Source: Actinomycetes bacterium (GTDB lineage: Bacteria; Actinomycetota; Actinomycetes; Actinomycetales; Cellulomonadaceae). Taken from it: a stretch of DNA of 9,825 nucleotides. Shown here in pieces: positions 1 to 7,800 of this stretch (its first letter is position 1; each line of letters begins with the position of its first letter). The position numbers and the translations under genes were made by a program. Under the pieces are notes generated by a model. That model saw only the letters and a program-made list of their open reading frames with translations, was not told the origin of the DNA and made no database searches. The DNA lies in the NCBI GenBank assembly GCA_023432565.1, contig JAEYUL010000175.1, forward strand, positions 1 through 9,825. The letters are read 5' to 3'.

Positions 1-872
1 GTGGCGGCGGCGTGCACGCCGGCCGCGGCGTCTGCGTCGGTGCGCGCGCGCCTGGCCACGCCGTCCAGCGCGGTGAGCGGTCCTGCCAGCGCGGCGTCCA
101 CGTCCTCGACGGTGTCCCGCCCGACGAGCGCGGCCGCGACGGCGTCCCGCACGGGTGCGAGCGTGGCCTCGTCGCAGCCGGCGGCGCCCGCCAGGTGGGC
201 GACCTTCTCCTCGACGGTGCGGCGCGTCGCCTCGGTCGCACGGTCCGCCTCGCGGCGCATCTCCACGAGCCGGGCCTGCATCCGCTGGTAGACCTCGGTG
301 CCGAAGATCCGCTGCAGCAGCGCGGGGCGCTCCTTCTCGGGGTCCGCCCGCAGGAAGCGCGCGAACTCGCCCTGCGGGAGGACGATCGTCTGGACGAACT
401 GGTCCCGGTCGAGGCCGACGGCCCGCTGGATCTGCAGGCCGACCTCGTCCAGGCGCGTCGAGAGGATCTCGCCCGTGGGCTCGTCGTCCGCGCCCACCGG
501 GCTGTCCGCGGCCAGGCGCCACAGCCGCACCGACGCCTGCTGCCGCACGGTGCCCGCGCCGCGCTTCTTCGCACGGTCGTAGGCGGGGGTCCGGCGAACG
601 CGGTACCGGCCGGACCCGACCTCGAACGTCAGGTCGACGAAGGACTCCGTCTCCTCGTCGGCGTACGCCGAACGCACCCGGTCGCCGCTCGAGTCGGCCG
701 ACGCGACCTTCCCGTAGAGCGCGAAGACGACCGCGTCGATCACGGTGGACTTGCCGGCCCCCGTCGGGCCTTCCAGCAGGAACAGGCCCGACGCGCCGAG
801 CTGCGCGAAGTCGATGGTGTGGCGCCCCGCGAACGGACCGACCGCCTGCAGCGTCAGACGGATCAGCTGCAT
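1..872 (-). CDS. sbcC: SbcC, N-terminal part (exonuclease subunit C; truncated by window edge)
   Basis: This is the first 290 codons of SbcC, the Rad50-like SMC-type ATPase that partners SbcD in processing DNA ends and hairpins. Reading the minus strand from ATG at 872-870 gives MQLIRLTLQAVGPFAG, the usual SbcC/Rad50 opening. A Walker A motif follows (GPTGAGKS, residues 35-42). A Q-loop-type segment lies near residues 159-174 (QFVQTIVLPQGEFARFL, with the LPQGEF core typical of SbcC). From about residue 195 the sequence becomes charged and helical (QAQLVEMRREADRATEATRRTVEEK), consistent with entry into the long coiled coil. The zinc hook, signature motif and Walker B lie beyond position 1. The start codon overlaps the sbcD stop as TGATG, implying translational coupling and equal expression with its partner. 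The frame is intact to the edge. Family assignment is very secure; activity is inferred from the family. Confidence 0.96.
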   Translation of the reverse strand, partial: MQLIRLTLQAVGPFAGRHTIDFAQLGASGLFLLEGPTGAGKSTVIDAVVFALYGKVASADSSGDRVRSAYADEETESFVDLTFEVGSGRYRVRRTPAYDRAKKRGAGTVRQQASVRLWRLAADSPVGADDEPTGEILSTRLDEVGLQIQRAVGLDRDQFVQTIVLPQGEFARFLRADPEKERPALLQRIFGTEVYQRMQARLVEMRREADRATEATRRTVEEKVAHLAGAAGCDEATLAPVRDAVAAALVGRDTVEDVDAALAGPLTALDGVARRARTDADAAAGVHAAA

Positions 873-2038
873 CAGGCGCTCCGCTCCGCCGCCGCGGCGT
901 GCTCGTAGGCCGCGCGCAGCACCACGAGCTCGTCGGCGTCGGGCCCGGCCCCCGTGACGTGCGCGACGAAGTCGCACGTGACCTCGACCGGGTCCGCCGC
1001 GGACGTCACGGCGCGCAACGCCGCGCCGCCCGCGGGCTGCGGCGGCCGGTGCTGCACGACCAGCGCGTGCGGCAGACGTGCCCGCACGCGTGCGTACAGG
1101 TCCTGCGGGCGGTGCTCGTCGGTCACGACGACCCGGACCCAGTCCTGCACGTGGGGCTCACCCGCCGCGCCGAGGATCTCCTCGAGCGTGCCCGTCACGT
1201 CCGCCAGGCGCCGCGGCACCGGCGCGGGCACGACCTCGGTGCGCACCTCGTCCCCGGACAGGTCGACGAGCACGGAGGACTTGGTGTGGCGCTGCTCCGA
1301 GAACGAGTACGCCAACGGGGACCCGCTGTACCGCATCGTGGTGCCGTCCGGGCCGCTGACCACCTGCGGCCCGTGCAGGTGGCCGAGCGCGACATAGTCG
1401 ACGCCGCCCAGCACGTCCGACGGCACGTGGTCGACACCCCCGACCCGGATGTCCCGCTCGGACTCGCTGGCCACGCCGCCGACGACGAACGCGTGCGCCG
1501 CGACGACCGAGCGCGTCCGGGCGTCCCGCCGCGCGGCCAGGTCGGCGCGCACCCGGGCCATCGCGGCGGCGGTCACCGCCTCGTGCGAGCGGGCGAGCGG
1601 GGGTTGTCCGGGCTCGGCGAGCTGGGCGCGGACCGTGTCCGGGTCGAGGTAGGGCAGGCCGTACACGAGCAGCGATCGGCCCTCGCCATCGGTGACCTGC
1701 ACCGGGCGGTCCAGCCCGGCCACGCGCGTGCGCAGCTGCACCCGCTCGCGCATCAGCGCGGCGCCGAACCCGAGCCTCGTCGCGGAGTCGTGGTTGCCGG
1801 ACGTCAGCACCACCGTGGTGAGCTCCGCGAGGCGCGCGAGCGTGTCCGACAGCAGGGTGACGGCCTCCACGGGCGGGATCGCGCGGTCGTACACGTCCCC
1901 CGCGACGACGACCACGTCGAGCCCTTCGGTGCGCACGACGTCGACCAGGTGGTCCAGGTACGCCGCCTGGTGGTCGAGGAGGTCGACCCCGTGCAGCGAC
2001 CGGCCCAGGTGCCAGTCGGAGGTGTGCAGCATCCGCAT
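872..2038 (-). CDS. sbcD: SbcD, Mre11-type DNA exonuclease/endonuclease subunit
   Basis: The 388-aa product is the metallophosphoesterase nuclease subunit of SbcCD, which opens hairpins and degrades double-stranded DNA ends with SbcC. The visible metal-binding motifs are DWHLG (D8, H10), GDVYDR (D48), GNHD (N82, H83, D84), AAHAFV (H182) and GHLHG (H220, H222), the full Mre11/SbcD set. The C-terminal third (about residue 260 onward) is the capping domain and is less conserved. I chose ATG at 2038-2036 because MRMLHTSDWHLGR aligns with the family's usual N-terminus. An internal ATG at 2032 is an alternative and has a GGGG (2040-2043) 7 nt upstream, a better spacing. The frame stays open upstream to 2152, but those 38 residues do not look like SbcD. 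The stop overlaps the sbcC start. The length is normal for the family and no key residue is missing. Confidence 0.96.
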   Translation of the reverse strand: MRMLHTSDWHLGRSLHGVDLLDHQAAYLDHLVDVVRTEGLDVVVVAGDVYDRAIPPVEAVTLLSDTLARLAELTTVVLTSGNHDSATRLGFGAALMRERVQLRTRVAGLDRPVQVTDGEGRSLLVYGLPYLDPDTVRAQLAEPGQPPLARSHEAVTAAAMARVRADLAARRDARTRSVVAAHAFVVGGVASESERDIRVGGVDHVPSDVLGGVDYVALGHLHGPQVVSGPDGTTMRYSGSPLAYSFSEQRHTKSSVLVDLSGDEVRTEVVPAPVPRRLADVTGTLEEILGAAGEPHVQDWVRVVVTDEHRPQDLYARVRARLPHALVVQHRPPQPAGGAALRAVTSAADPVEVTCDFVAHVTGAGPDADELVVLRAAYEHAAAAERSA

Positions 2039-2051
2039 GCCCCGGACGCTA

Positions 2052-2093
2052 GCCGCCGCGTACGACACCGCGGCGGCAGACAGGCCGCCGCGG
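2052..2093 (-). promoter_or_regulatory. Competing hairpins in the presumed sbcDC leader
   Basis: Three GC-rich arms lie just upstream of sbcD. GCCGCCGCG (2052-2060) pairs perfectly over 9 bp with CGCGGCGGC (2069-2077), leaving an 8-nt loop. CCGCGGCGGC (2068-2077) also pairs perfectly over 10 bp with GCCGCCGCGG (2084-2093), leaving a 6-nt loop. The middle arm therefore cannot be in both stems. In the sbcD transcript the distal hairpin would form first, and the proximal one would end 13 nt before the chosen ATG, close to the GGGG ribosome-binding candidate. The arrangement resembles an attenuator or translation switch, but regulation is only inferred, and whether the segment is transcribed depends on an unmapped start site. 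Confidence 0.4.
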
Positions 2094-2152
2094 ACCGAAC
2101 CGCGTTCTCTGCACCAACTCTCCACACAAGTCATCCTCTGGACGGACCCCAC

Positions 2153-2178
2153 GCAACCTGCGAAGACGCCAGGGTTGC
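2153..2178. promoter_or_regulatory. Inverted repeat GCAACC-N14-GGTTGC in the divergent sbcD/peptidase gap
   Basis: A perfect 6-bp inverted repeat has arms at 2153-2158 and 2173-2178, extended by CTG/CAG pairing if one G is bulged. It lies 70 nt before the peptidase start. It could be an operator half-site pair or part of a leader stem. No regulator is known and the arms are short, so chance is possible. I could not identify a convincing -35/-10 pair for either divergent gene in 2039-2247. Confidence 0.22.
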
Positions 2179-2196
2179 TCCCAGCGCGACGGGAGA

Positions 2197-2215
2197 CCCG
2201 GCCGACCTGGCCGGG
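2197..2215 (+). promoter_or_regulatory. Leader hairpin upstream of the secreted peptidase gene
   Basis: CCCGGCC (2197-2203) and GGCCGGG (2209-2215) form a perfect 7-bp GC stem with a GACCT loop. It ends 16 nt before the AGGGGG ribosome-binding candidate (2232-2237), which itself sits 10 nt before the peptidase ATG at 2248. A stable stem in this place could protect the mRNA 5' end or tune translation. There is no direct evidence of function. Confidence 0.3.
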
Positions 2216-2247
2216 CGGCGCGCCTGACCACAGGGGGTTTCCTCACC

Positions 2248-4056
2248 ATGAGCACTCGGTATCGCGCGTCCGCGTTCGCGGCGCTCGTCGTCGCGGTCGC
2301 CCTGACGGGCTCCTCGATGACCGCCGCCACCGCGGCGACACCCGACACCGCTCCGGCGGCCACCAAGGCCGACCGCACGAGCGCCAAGGAGGCGGCCCGC
2401 GTCGACTCCGTCACGGCGACCATCGACTGGTTCGACTGCAGCAACGTCGTCGCACCCGGCACGGACTGCGGGACGGTCGACCTGCCGCTGGACTACGACG
2501 ACCCGACAGGGCCGACGACGAGCGTCGCGGTGCTGCGCGTCCGTGCCACCCAGCCGAGTCGCAAGCTCGGCACGCTCTTCGTGAACCCCGGTGGACCCGG
2601 CGGCTCCGCGGTCTCCATGGCGGCCAACGCGAGCTCCTACCTGGCTCCGGACGTCCTCAAGCGCTTCGACGTCGTCGGCGTCGACCCCCGCGGCACGAAC
2701 TTCAGCGACAACGTCGCGTGCTGGCGCAACCTCGGCGAGCAGACCGACGCCCTGCTCCCGATCTACGAGAACCCCTACCCGATGACCGTCGCCGCCCGGG
2801 TCGACTACGTCAACGCCGCCAAGGCGTTCGGCACCGCGTGCTCGACCACGGGCCAGCCGCTGTCCGCGTCCATGTCGACCGCGAACGTCGCGCGCGACAT
2901 GGACGTGCTGCGCCGCACCCTCGGCGACTCCAAGCTCAGCTTCCTGGGCTTCTCCTACGGGACCTACCTGGGCAACGTGTACGCGAACCTCTACCCGGAC
3001 CGCGTCCGGGCGATCGTCATCGACGGCGTCCTCGACCCGGCCGGCTGGCAGGGCCGCGCGGCGACCGCCGGGATCCCGCAGACGCAGCGCATCGCCTCCG
3101 GCGACGGCGCGTGGAAGGCCCTGCGCGAGATCCTCAAGCGCTGCGGCGAGAAGGGCCCCAAGTACTGCTACCTGGCCCAGCGCAGCTCCAACCCCGTCGC
3201 GCTGTTCGACTCGTTCGCCAAGAAGCTCAAGGCCAAGCCGATCGACCTCGGCGACGGCTGGGTGATCGACTACCCGTTCGCCATGTCGCTCCTGCTCGGG
3301 GACCTGTACGACCAGAACGGCTGGGTCTACGTCGACATGGACATCGACATGCTCATCGAGCTGCAGAAGCTGCCGACGACCAGCGCCGAGCGCAAGAAGT
3401 GGAACGCCGCGAAGAAGCAGCTCAAGAAGCGCCTCAAGGACTTCGACGACATCAGGTCGGCCGACGAGCGCACCCGCACCACGCTCGCGAAGGTGCCCGG
3501 CTTCGCCTACCCGTACGAGAACAGCACCGAGGCGTACCAGTCGGTGATGTGCACCGACAGCCTGAACCCGCCGGACGCGTCGGGCTGGGTCAAGGCGGGC
3601 CAGACGGCCGAGAAGACGGGCGGTCCGTTCGGCCAGCTGTGGACCTGGGCGTCGGCGCCGTGCGCGTCGACGACCTGGACGGCCAAGGACGAGGACGCCT
3701 ACCGGGGCAGCTTCTCGGCGGCGACGTCCGCGCCCGTGCTGGTCATCGGCAACAAGTGGGACCCGGCGACCAACTACCGCGGCGCGTACAAGGCCGCCAA
3801 GCTCCTGAAGAACTCCTCGTTCATCTCGAGCAACAGCTGGGGCCACACCGCGTACGGCACGTCGGCCTGCGTCGACACGACCGTCACGAACTACCTCATC
3901 AGCGGCAAGGCCACGCTCGGGACGAAGACCTGCCGGGGTCCCCAGCCCTTCGCGTGGCGTCTGGACTCGGGCGACTCGTCGTCGCTGACCTTCCTGCGGG
4001 CCAAGGGCCGCGCGCCGATCACCGCGCCGATCCCGGGCTCCGTCCCGCAGCTGTGA
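2248..4056 (+). CDS. Secreted alpha/beta-hydrolase peptidase, tripeptidyl aminopeptidase (TAP, S33) type
   Basis: The 602-aa product resembles the Streptomyces secreted tripeptidyl aminopeptidases (peptidase family S33), which remove N-terminal tripeptides outside the cell. A Sec signal peptide is visible: a short basic start (MSTRYR), a hydrophobic stretch (residues 9-20) and an ATA site near residues 27-29. Mature motifs are NPGGPGGS (113-120, oxyanion-hole loop), VDPRGTNFS (145-153), nucleophile elbow GFSYG with Ser236, GNKWDP with Asp505, and WGHTAYG with His533. The last two lie in the C-terminal TAP-like domain. Ten cysteines remain after the signal, consistent with disulfides in an exported protein. 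A lysine-rich lid segment spans about residues 320-400. AGGGGG (2232-2237) supports the ATG. The gene is monocistronic: sbcD diverges upstream and ybaK converges downstream. The fold is certain; exact substrate is not, and a related hydrolase activity is possible. Confidence 0.9.
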   Translation: MSTRYRASAFAALVVAVALTGSSMTAATAATPDTAPAATKADRTSAKEAARVDSVTATIDWFDCSNVVAPGTDCGTVDLPLDYDDPTGPTTSVAVLRVRATQPSRKLGTLFVNPGGPGGSAVSMAANASSYLAPDVLKRFDVVGVDPRGTNFSDNVACWRNLGEQTDALLPIYENPYPMTVAARVDYVNAAKAFGTACSTTGQPLSASMSTANVARDMDVLRRTLGDSKLSFLGFSYGTYLGNVYANLYPDRVRAIVIDGVLDPAGWQGRAATAGIPQTQRIASGDGAWKALREILKRCGEKGPKYCYLAQRSSNPVALFDSFAKKLKAKPIDLGDGWVIDYPFAMSLLLGDLYDQNGWVYVDMDIDMLIELQKLPTTSAERKKWNAAKKQLKKRLKDFDDIRSADERTRTTLAKVPGFAYPYENSTEAYQSVMCTDSLNPPDASGWVKAGQTAEKTGGPFGQLWTWASAPCASTTWTAKDEDAYRGSFSAATSAPVLVIGNKWDPATNYRGAYKAAKLLKNSSFISSNSWGHTAYGTSACVDTTVTNYLISGKATLGTKTCRGPQPFAWRLDSGDSSSLTFLRAKGRAPITAPIPGSVPQL

Positions 4057-4077
4057 GGCAGCACGGCTGACCCGGGA

Positions 4078-4095
4078 CGGTCCGCATGCGGACCG
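4078..4095 (+). terminator. Perfect 18-bp palindrome 21 nt after the peptidase stop
   Basis: CGGTCCG-CATG-CGGACCG is a perfect palindrome. As RNA it makes a 7-bp stem with a CATG loop starting 21 nt after the peptidase stop codon. No T-tract follows, but hairpins without a U tail are common at gene ends in high-GC actinobacteria. Being symmetric, it could equally be a protein-binding site. It overlaps the left copy of the 20-bp direct repeat (4089-4108). Confidence 0.42.
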
Positions 4096-4231
4096 GACGG
4101 GCTCGGCCGCACGATCCCGGCGGGGGTCGCGACGTCCGCGTCGCGGCCCCCGTCCGCGTGCGGGCCGGCGATACGCGCGACGACGGCGCCGGGTCGGCCG
4201 GGCGGGCCGGTCGGACCGGACGGGCTCGGCC
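4089..4231. repeat. Perfect 20-bp direct repeat flanking the convergent-gene hairpin
   Basis: The sequence CGGACCGGACGGGCTCGGCC occurs identically at 4089-4108 and at 4212-4231, with 103 bp between the copies. The repeats bracket the strong hairpin at 4122-4151 in the gap between the convergent peptidase and ybaK genes. Both copies contain the GGACCGGACGGG core. The right copy also contributes to a possible ybaK terminator stem (4204-4209 with 4227-4232). This may be a local duplication or the scar of a small insertion. The identity is read directly; the origin is not known. Confidence 0.6.
4122..4151 (+). terminator. Strong 12-bp hairpin between convergent peptidase and ybaK genes
   Basis: GGGGGTCGCGAC (4122-4133) pairs with GTCGCGGCCCCC (4140-4151) around a 6-nt loop, giving 11 Watson-Crick pairs and one G-U pair in plus-strand RNA. 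In minus-strand RNA the same position becomes an A-C mismatch, so the structure favours termination of the plus-strand peptidase transcript. No T-run follows. Position between two convergent genes makes a termination role the simplest reading. Confidence 0.55.
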
Positions 4232-4232
4232 C
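4204..4232 (-). terminator. Possible ybaK terminator stem
   Basis: GGGCCG (4204-4209) and CGGCCC (4227-4232) form a perfect 6-bp stem that would begin 12 nt after the ybaK stop in the minus-strand transcript. The 17-nt loop can itself pair partly (CCGGTC with GACCGG around 4208-4219, an alternative). There is no U-tract. The evidence is position and pairing only, in a GC-rich background where such stems arise easily. Confidence 0.25.
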
Positions 4233-4244
4233 GGCAGGTCGCGC

Positions 4245-4730
4245 TCAGTCGGTCGCGGCGTCCTGCGTGACGTCGGCCACGGTCGCGCCGAGCACCTGCA
4301 CCAGCTCGTCCCCGCTCACGGTCGCGGCCACGCCGTGCGCCCCGGCGCCGATCGACACGCGGCGACCGCGGATGCGCTCGTCGGCGACCACGGGCCACGC
4401 CGTGATCGACCCGAACGGCGTGATCGTGCCGCGCTCGTACCCCGTGACGTCGAGCGCGGTCGCGGCGTCGGGCAGCGAGAGCCGCGAGACGCCCAGCAAC
4501 GCGCGCAGCTTCGGCCACGAGATCGCCCGCTCCCCGGTGACCAGCACGAACAGGTAGTCGTCGTCCCCGCGGCGCACGACGAGCGACTTCACCACGTCGC
4601 CCGGCGTCACCCCGCGCGCCTGCGCGGCCTGCGCCAGCGAGCTCACCGGCCCGTGCTCGGTGATCTCGAACCCGATGCCCGACGCCTCGAGCGCCGCGAG
4701 CGCCCGGCGCCGTCCGTCCTGCCCAGTCAT
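4245..4730 (-). CDS. ybaK: YbaK/EbsC-family aminoacyl-tRNA deacylase (probably Cys-tRNA(Pro) deacylase)
   Basis: The 161-aa product is a stand-alone trans-editing domain of the YbaK/ProRS-INS superfamily, which hydrolyses wrongly charged tRNA. YbaK members act on Cys-tRNA(Pro). The visible marks are VVKSLVV with the conserved lysine (K48), the GYERGTITPFG segment (97-107) and VSIGAGAHGVA (125-135), a glycine-rich loop typical of the fold. Length is normal for the family. The start ATG at 4730-4728 is preceded by GAGGT (4737-4741, minus strand) at 6 nt. The gene is divergent from hrpA across a 95-bp gap and convergent with the peptidase gene. Family membership is secure, but the precise substrate is not: related members such as ProX or other INS-like editors act on Ala-tRNA(Pro) or other pairs, and sequence reading alone cannot separate them. 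Confidence 0.9.
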   Translation of the reverse strand: MTGQDGRRRALAALEASGIGFEITEHGPVSSLAQAAQARGVTPGDVVKSLVVRRGDDDYLFVLVTGERAISWPKLRALLGVSRLSLPDAATALDVTGYERGTITPFGSITAWPVVADERIRGRRVSIGAGAHGVAATVSGDELVQVLGATVADVTQDAATD

Positions 4731-4825
4731 GTCCCCACCTCACCACACCGCCCCCCGCCCGCGCCCGGCGGCCTGACGACAATGCGCGGGCGCCCACCCG
4801 GCCAGACCTGGGAGGATGGGTCGTC
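4731..4825. promoter_or_regulatory. Divergent ybaK/hrpA intergenic region with ribosome-binding sites
   Basis: This 95-bp gap must hold both promoters, or upstream ones overlap the genes. GAGGT (4737-4741, minus) serves ybaK. GGAGG (4811-4815, plus) sits 10 nt before a GTG at 4826, which decides the hrpA start; the ATG at 4816 is in another frame and lies too close to the Shine-Dalgarno sequence. GACAAT (4778-4783) could be an hrpA -10 element, but I see no matching -35, so the promoter remains unassigned. Confidence 0.45.
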
Positions 4826-7800
4826 GTGACCACGGACCAGCCTCAGCACCCGGACCGCGCGGGACGCCCCCGCGGCGCGGCCGGCAGCGCGGGCGGTCGT
4901 CGCCGGGGTCAGGGAGCTCGTCGTCGGCCCCAGGGCGACCGCGCCGAGGGTCGTGGCGCGCGCGCAGGCTCAGCCACGGAACGCGAGGGCAAGGGCGCCG
5001 CACGACGAGCACGCGCGGCTCAGGCCCGTGCCGCGGCGGTCCTGCCGCCGATCACCTACCCGCCCGAGCTGCCGGTCAGCGCGCGCCGCGCGGACATCGC
5101 GGCGGCGATCCGGGACCACCAGGTCGTCGTCGTCGCGGGCGAGACCGGCTCCGGCAAGACGACGCAGCTGCCGAAGATCGCGCTCGAGCTCGGCCGCGGT
5201 CGCGCGGGGCAGATCGGCCACACGCAGCCGCGCCGCATCGCGGCCCGCAGCGTCGCGGAGCGCATCGCGCAGGAGATCGGCACCCCGCTCGGCGAGCTCG
5301 TCGGGTACCAGGTGCGGTTCACGGACACCTCGAGCGAGCACACGCTCGTCAAGGTCATGACCGACGGCATCCTGCTCGCGGCGATCCAGCGAGACCCGCT
5401 GCTGCTCGCGTACGACACGCTCATCATCGACGAGGCGCACGAGCGCTCGCTCAACATCGACTTCCTGCTCGGCTACCTCACGCGCCTGCTGCCCCGCCGC
5501 CCGGACCTCAAGGTGATCATCACCTCGGCGACGATCGACTCGGCGCGCTTCGCGCGGCACTTCGCGAGCGCCCCCACGGCGGAGCACCCCGACGGCATCC
5601 CCGCACCCGTGGTCGAGGTCACGGGCCGCACCTACCCGGTCGAGCTGCGGTACCGACCGCTGTCGCCGGACGCGCTGGGCGTCGACGACGAGGCCGAGCT
5701 CGACGACCCCGACGAGCGCACCGGCCGCCGTGCGCCGTCGTCGGCCCGTGGCGCCGAACGCGCACGCGGCGCACGCTCGTCGGCCGCGACCTCGTCGTCC
5801 CGCGGGCCGGCGCGTCAGCCCGTCCGCGAGCGCGACCTCATGACGGGCATCACCGAGGCGGTCGACGAGCTGTGCGCGCAGGGCCCCGGCGACATCCTGG
5901 TGTTCCTGTCCGGCGAGCGCGAGATCCGCGACGCCGCCGACGCGCTGCGCGCCTCGCTCGGCACGCGGGTCACCGACCCGCGGCACCCGCAGGCGGTCGA
6001 GCTGCTGCCGCTGTACTCACGGTTGTCGGCGGCCGAGCAGCACCGCGTGTTCTCGTCGCACCAGGGCCGCCGCATCGTGCTCGCGACGAACGTCGCGGAG
6101 ACGTCGCTGACCGTCCCCGGCATCCGGTACGTGGTGGACCCGGGCACGGCGCGCATCAGCCGCTGGTCGAAGGCGACCAAGGTCCAGCGGCTGCCGATCG
6201 AGCCGATCAGCCAGGCGTCGGCCAACCAGCGGTCCGGCCGGTGCGGGCGCGTGGCCGACGGCATCGCGATCCGCCTGTACTCGCAGGAGGACTTCGAGAG
6301 CCGCGACCGGTTCACCGAGCCGGAGATCCTGCGCACGTCGCTCGCGTCGGTCATCCTGCAGATGATCGCGGTGGGCGTCGCGGCGACCCCCGAGGACGTC
6401 GTCGACTTCCCGTTCGTCGACCCGCCGGACGTGCGGGCGGTGCGTGACGGCGTGCAGCTGCTTTCCGAGCTCGGCGCGATCGAGACCGGCGCGGGCGGCA
6501 CCCGGCTCACCGAGACGGGCCGCGCGCTCGCCCAGCTGCCGGTGGACCCGCGGCTGGCGCGCATGGTCGTGGAGGCGGCCCGGCGCGGAGTGCTGCGCGA
6601 GGTCGTCGTCATCGCCGCCGCGCTGTCCATCCAGGACCCACGCGAGCGCCCGTCCGAGGAGCGCGAGAAGGCCGACGCGTTGCACGCGCGGTTCGCCGAC
6701 CCCACCTCGGACCTGCTGTCCTACCTCAACCTGTGGACGTACCTGCGCGAGCAGCAGCGCGAGCTGTCCGGCAACGCGTTCCGCCGGCTGTGCCGCAGCG
6801 AGCACCTCAACTACCTGCGCGTGCGCGAGTGGCAGGACGTGGTGACCCAGCTCAAGGACCTCGCCAAGCACCTGCCGGGGGCGGACCGCACCCGCAGCAG
6901 CGGCGAGGTCGGCACCGCGACGCCGGCTCGGCAGTCCGGACTGCCGAGCTCGAACCAGACTGCCGACCTCACCGCGGGGGCCCCCGCCGGGACCGTGTCC
7001 GACGAGCAGGACGGTGGCGGGCCGCGGCGCGGCGAGCTGCGCCAGGAGTGGGACGCCGACGCGATCCACCTCTCAGTGCTGTCGGGGCTGCTGTCGCACG
7101 TGGGCATGCAGGAGGCCACCGAGGTCGCCGCGCCCGCTCGTCGCGGTGACCGGCGCAGCCCGGGCAAGCCCGACCGCCGCGGCCGCAACGAGTACCTCGG
7201 GGCGCGCGGCGCACGGTTCGCGATCTTCCCCGGCTCGGGCCTGGCCAAGAAGCCGCCCGCGTGGGTCATGGCCGCCGAGCTCGTCGAGACCTCACGCCTG
7301 TGGGCGCGCGACGCGGCGCGCATCGACCCGGCATGGGCCGAGGAGCTCGGCGCCCACCTGGTCAAGCGCACGTACTCCGACCCGGCGTGGTCCACCAAGC
7401 AGGGCGCCGCGACCTGCACCGAGCGTGTCCTGCTGTACGGCCTGCCGGTCGTCGCCGGGCGGCGCGTGCTGTACGCGAAGGTCGACCCCGAGGCTGCGCG
7501 TGAGCTGTTCATCCGGCACGCCCTCGTGCAGGGCGAGTGGACCACCCACCACCAGTTCTTCCACGAGAACCGGCGCCTGATCGCCGAGGCCGACGAGCTC
7601 GCGGCACGCGCCCGCCGCGCGGACCTGCTGGCCGACGAGGACACGCTGTTCGACTTCTACGACGAGCGCATCCCCGACGACGTGGTCTCGGCACGGCACT
7701 TCGACCAGTGGTGGAAGACCGCGCGGCGCAGCGACCCCGACCTGCTGACGTTCTCGCGCGAGCTGCTCGTCTCGTCCGACGCGGACGCGATCGACGAGTC

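Noticed and set aside
2039..2152. N-terminal extension of SbcD to an upstream ATG at 2152
   Set aside because: The additional 38 residues have no family counterpart, contain the competing-hairpin region, and would displace the conserved MRMLHTSDWH start.
155..2227. 690-codon plus-strand open frame over sbcC and sbcD
   Set aside because: The minus-strand frames encode textbook SbcC and SbcD motifs. The plus-strand product is low-complexity Arg/Pro/His-rich sequence with no family signal.
1692..4070. 792-codon plus-strand frame overlapping sbcD and the peptidase
   Set aside because: It is out of frame with the S33 peptidase, begins opposite sbcD, and lacks any conserved motif.
4208..4219. CCGGTC-G-GACCGG near-palindrome as an independent hairpin
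   Set aside because: A single-base centre cannot form a hairpin loop without opening several pairs. It is better seen as part of the repeat copy and the larger 4204-4232 stem.
2131..4833. 900-codon open frame on the minus strand across the peptidase and ybaK
   Set aside because: It is antisense to two clearly identified genes and has the Arg/Gly/Ala-rich composition typical of shadow frames in very GC-rich DNA. No domain is recognisable.
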